Of a DNA stretch of 64,000 nucleotides, positions 62,941 through 64,000 are shown one piece after another. Positions within the stretch are counted from its first letter, which is position 1. Each line of letters begins with the position of its first letter. Location of the stretch: assembly GCF_000805385.1 (NCBI RefSeq), contig NZ_JTJW01000003.1, forward strand, positions 868,001 through 932,000, given 5' to 3'. A program made the position numbers and the translations under genes. This DNA comes from Mycolicibacterium setense. GTDB taxonomy: Bacteria > Actinomycetota > Actinomycetes > Mycobacteriales > Mycobacteriaceae. Under the pieces are notes generated by a model. That model worked only from the letters and a program-made list of their open reading frames with translations. It searched no databases and was not told where the DNA came from.

Positions 62941-64000
62941 TTACGGCCCCGGCGGTACGGGGACCGGCTCACCCGGCGGCGGACCGGCGGGCGGCGGCCC
63001 GCCGTCAGGAACGGGAGCCGGTGCCTGCTCGGGAGCGGGCGGCGGAGCCTGCTCGGGCGGCGGCGGGTTGAAGGTGTTGGCCTGGGTGGGAGCCGGCGCC
63101 GCTGTGGTCGCGGACTGCGGCAGGTGCTGGCCGCCCGACGAACTCGACGAACCCGAGGATCCGGACGAGCCCGAGCCCGATCCTGACGACCCTGAACTCG
63201 ATGAGCCTGACCCCGACGAGCTCGAGCCTGAGGACGAACCCGAAGACGAGCCCGATCCCGACGAGCCTGATCCCGACGATGATGGCTCATCGACATCGGG
63301 CATCGGAACGGGCTCCATGTTGAGCCGCTCCTCCGGGATGTCAGGCGGCGCCACCGGCGGCTGCCCGTTGATCATCAGTGGTCCCTTGGCGCTGTTGACC
63401 AGCGTCGACCAGCCGCCGTTGCCCAGCGTGGCGCCGATGCTGCACGACACCTGGCGGCTGCCGGCCGACCAGCTGGGCAGCGAGATCGTGCTGTAGCTCA
63501 GGGCCAGCGTGGTGGTGCGCAACTGGACCGGGGCCAGGTAGGCGTCGGTCTGCGCGGTGCAGGCGTCCTTGATGAAGTTGTCCTGATCGCCCTCCGCGGG
63601 CAGCCCACCGGGGAACTTCTCGCCGAGGTTGACCGCGCCGGTGACCTCCATGGCGTGCGGCGCCGCACAATCCACCGGGACGTCGGTGGGCTGGTTCGTG
63701 GCGGCGTCGATGCCGAGGCAGGTGCCTGCGGCCCACACCTTCGACTGATCGAGGTCGGCCACCTTGCCCGTGGACTCCAATTGGCTGTCGCCGGGGCCGA
63801 GCAACTGCAGGCCGCACAGCATGCGCCGCTCGCCGGATTGCTTCCACGCCTTCTCGCCGGACCACAGCAGGCCGATGGTGTACTTGCCGTTCGGGTCGTA
63901 CTTCGGTCCGAGGTAGCCGCGCACCGACGGGGTGCACTGTTCCTGGCTGATCTGCTTGATCCGGTCCACCGACGGCGGCGGCGCACCCGGCCCGTACTCG
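62941..64000 (-). CDS. Septum-formation family protein, C-terminal part
   Basis: The gene runs off the right edge of the window; the frame is open to the last bases and its start is outside. The visible 352 residues include two Cys-containing septum-formation domains (KVWAAGTCLGIDAATNQPTDVPVDCAAPHAMEVTGAVNLGEKFPGG and LGNGGWSTLVNSAKGPL), a Ser/Gly-rich linker of about 60 residues, and a Pro-rich end (PAPEQAPAPVPDGGPPPAGPPPGEP). By position it is Rv3835, a membrane protein with an extracellular part. Confidence 0.85.
   Translation of the reverse strand, partial: EYGPGAPPPSVDRIKQISQEQCTPSVRGYLGPKYDPNGKYTIGLLWSGEKAWKQSGERRMLCGLQLLGPGDSQLESTGKVADLDQSKVWAAGTCLGIDAATNQPTDVPVDCAAPHAMEVTGAVNLGEKFPGGLPAEGDQDNFIKDACTAQTDAYLAPVQLRTTTLALSYSTISLPSWSAGSRQVSCSIGATLGNGGWSTLVNSAKGPLMINGQPPVAPPDIPEERLNMEPVPMPDVDEPSSSGSGSSGSGSSSGSSSGSSSSGSGSSSSGSSGSGSGSSGSSGSSSSSGGQHLPQSATTAAPAPTQANTFNPPPPEQAPPPAPEQAPAPVPDGGPPPAGPPPGEPVPVPPGP
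63120..63290 (-). repeat. Ser/Gly coding repeat in the septum protein
   Basis: Encodes about 57 residues of units such as SSGSGSS and SGSSSGS, using mostly TCG, TCA, GGA and GGC codons. It is probably length-variable. Confidence 0.75.

Overview
The window is high-GC DNA from a rapidly growing mycobacterium (Mycolicibacterium type). I base this on gene content and order, not on any database search. From about 26.6 kb to the right edge the genes follow, in reverse orientation, the M. tuberculosis order Rv3859c to Rv3835: gltB, gltD, a PHP protein, ethR/ethA, rraA, the Lys/Ala-rich hns-like gene, the Rv3850-like gene, espR, sodA, a DUF4328 protein, glpQ1, bfrB, an LCP protein, a DUF2470 protein, pheA, a histidine phosphatase, a zincin and a septum-formation protein. 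A dinB gene sits beside ethR. From 11.4 to 20.9 kb the genes match the M. tuberculosis Rv0135c-Rv0142 set: TetR, CYP138-like P450, msrA, NTF2-like protein, epimerase, DUF427 protein and DNA glycosylase. That set is at the other side of the origin in M. tuberculosis. The operator types (KstR, IdeR, LexA, EthR) and the many leaderless start codons also fit a mycobacterium.

Layout. 0-5 kb: the end of an enoyl-CoA hydratase gene, pncA, and a tightly overlapped four-gene membrane operon with a cupredoxin-like lipoprotein. 5-7 kb: small accessory enzymes. 7-11.4 kb: a glycosyltransferase / methyltransferase / toroid-enzyme operon facing a second methyltransferase and a TetR gene; the operon promoter and the TetR promoter carry near-identical operators in identical geometry. 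11.4-16.9 kb: P450 locus, msrA, and a KstR-boxed NTF2/SDR operon. 17-26.2 kb: a DUF222/HNH protein, DUF427 protein, DNA glycosylase, dps, a metallo-beta-lactamase-fold protein behind a MerR-type promoter, aquaporin, thioesterase, and a copper ATPase behind a CsoR-like box. 26.6-32.7 kb: glutamate synthase. 32.7-39.4 kb: a membrane-anchored hypothetical protein with a damaged small gene upstream, an uncatalogued 46-residue gene, F420 oxidoreductase, succinate-semialdehyde dehydrogenase, DCC and PHP proteins. 39.4-44.8 kb: dinB with a LexA box on its start codon, ethR/ethA, rraA, a TipA-like MerR gene, hns-like gene. 44.8-48.1 kb: YcnI/CopC/CopD copper group. 48.3-53 kb: a Thr-rich envelope protein, an ImmA-type protease overlapping a polytopic membrane protein, and espR with an 0.9 kb empty upstream region. 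53-57.7 kb: sodA, a 52-residue membrane protein, a DnaA-box cluster, rhodanese, DUF4328, glpQ1, and bfrB behind two IdeR-like boxes. 57.7-64 kb: LCP, CPBP, IdeR-boxed DUF2470, pheA and its overlapping partner, zincin, and the partial septum protein.

How the genes work together. Regulation dominates the picture. Two TetR genes, an ethR and a MerR gene each sit next to their probable operators, while CsoR, KstR, IdeR and LexA sites link local genes to regulators encoded elsewhere. Metal and redox handling recur: copper export and CopC/D, iron storage, IdeR targets, Dps, SodA and MsrA. I saw no tRNA, rRNA, CRISPR array, insertion sequence or prophage. The candidates for undescribed biology are the twin-operator TetR cluster, the four-gene cupredoxin membrane operon, the ImmA/membrane-protein pair next to espR, and several genes too short for routine annotation.
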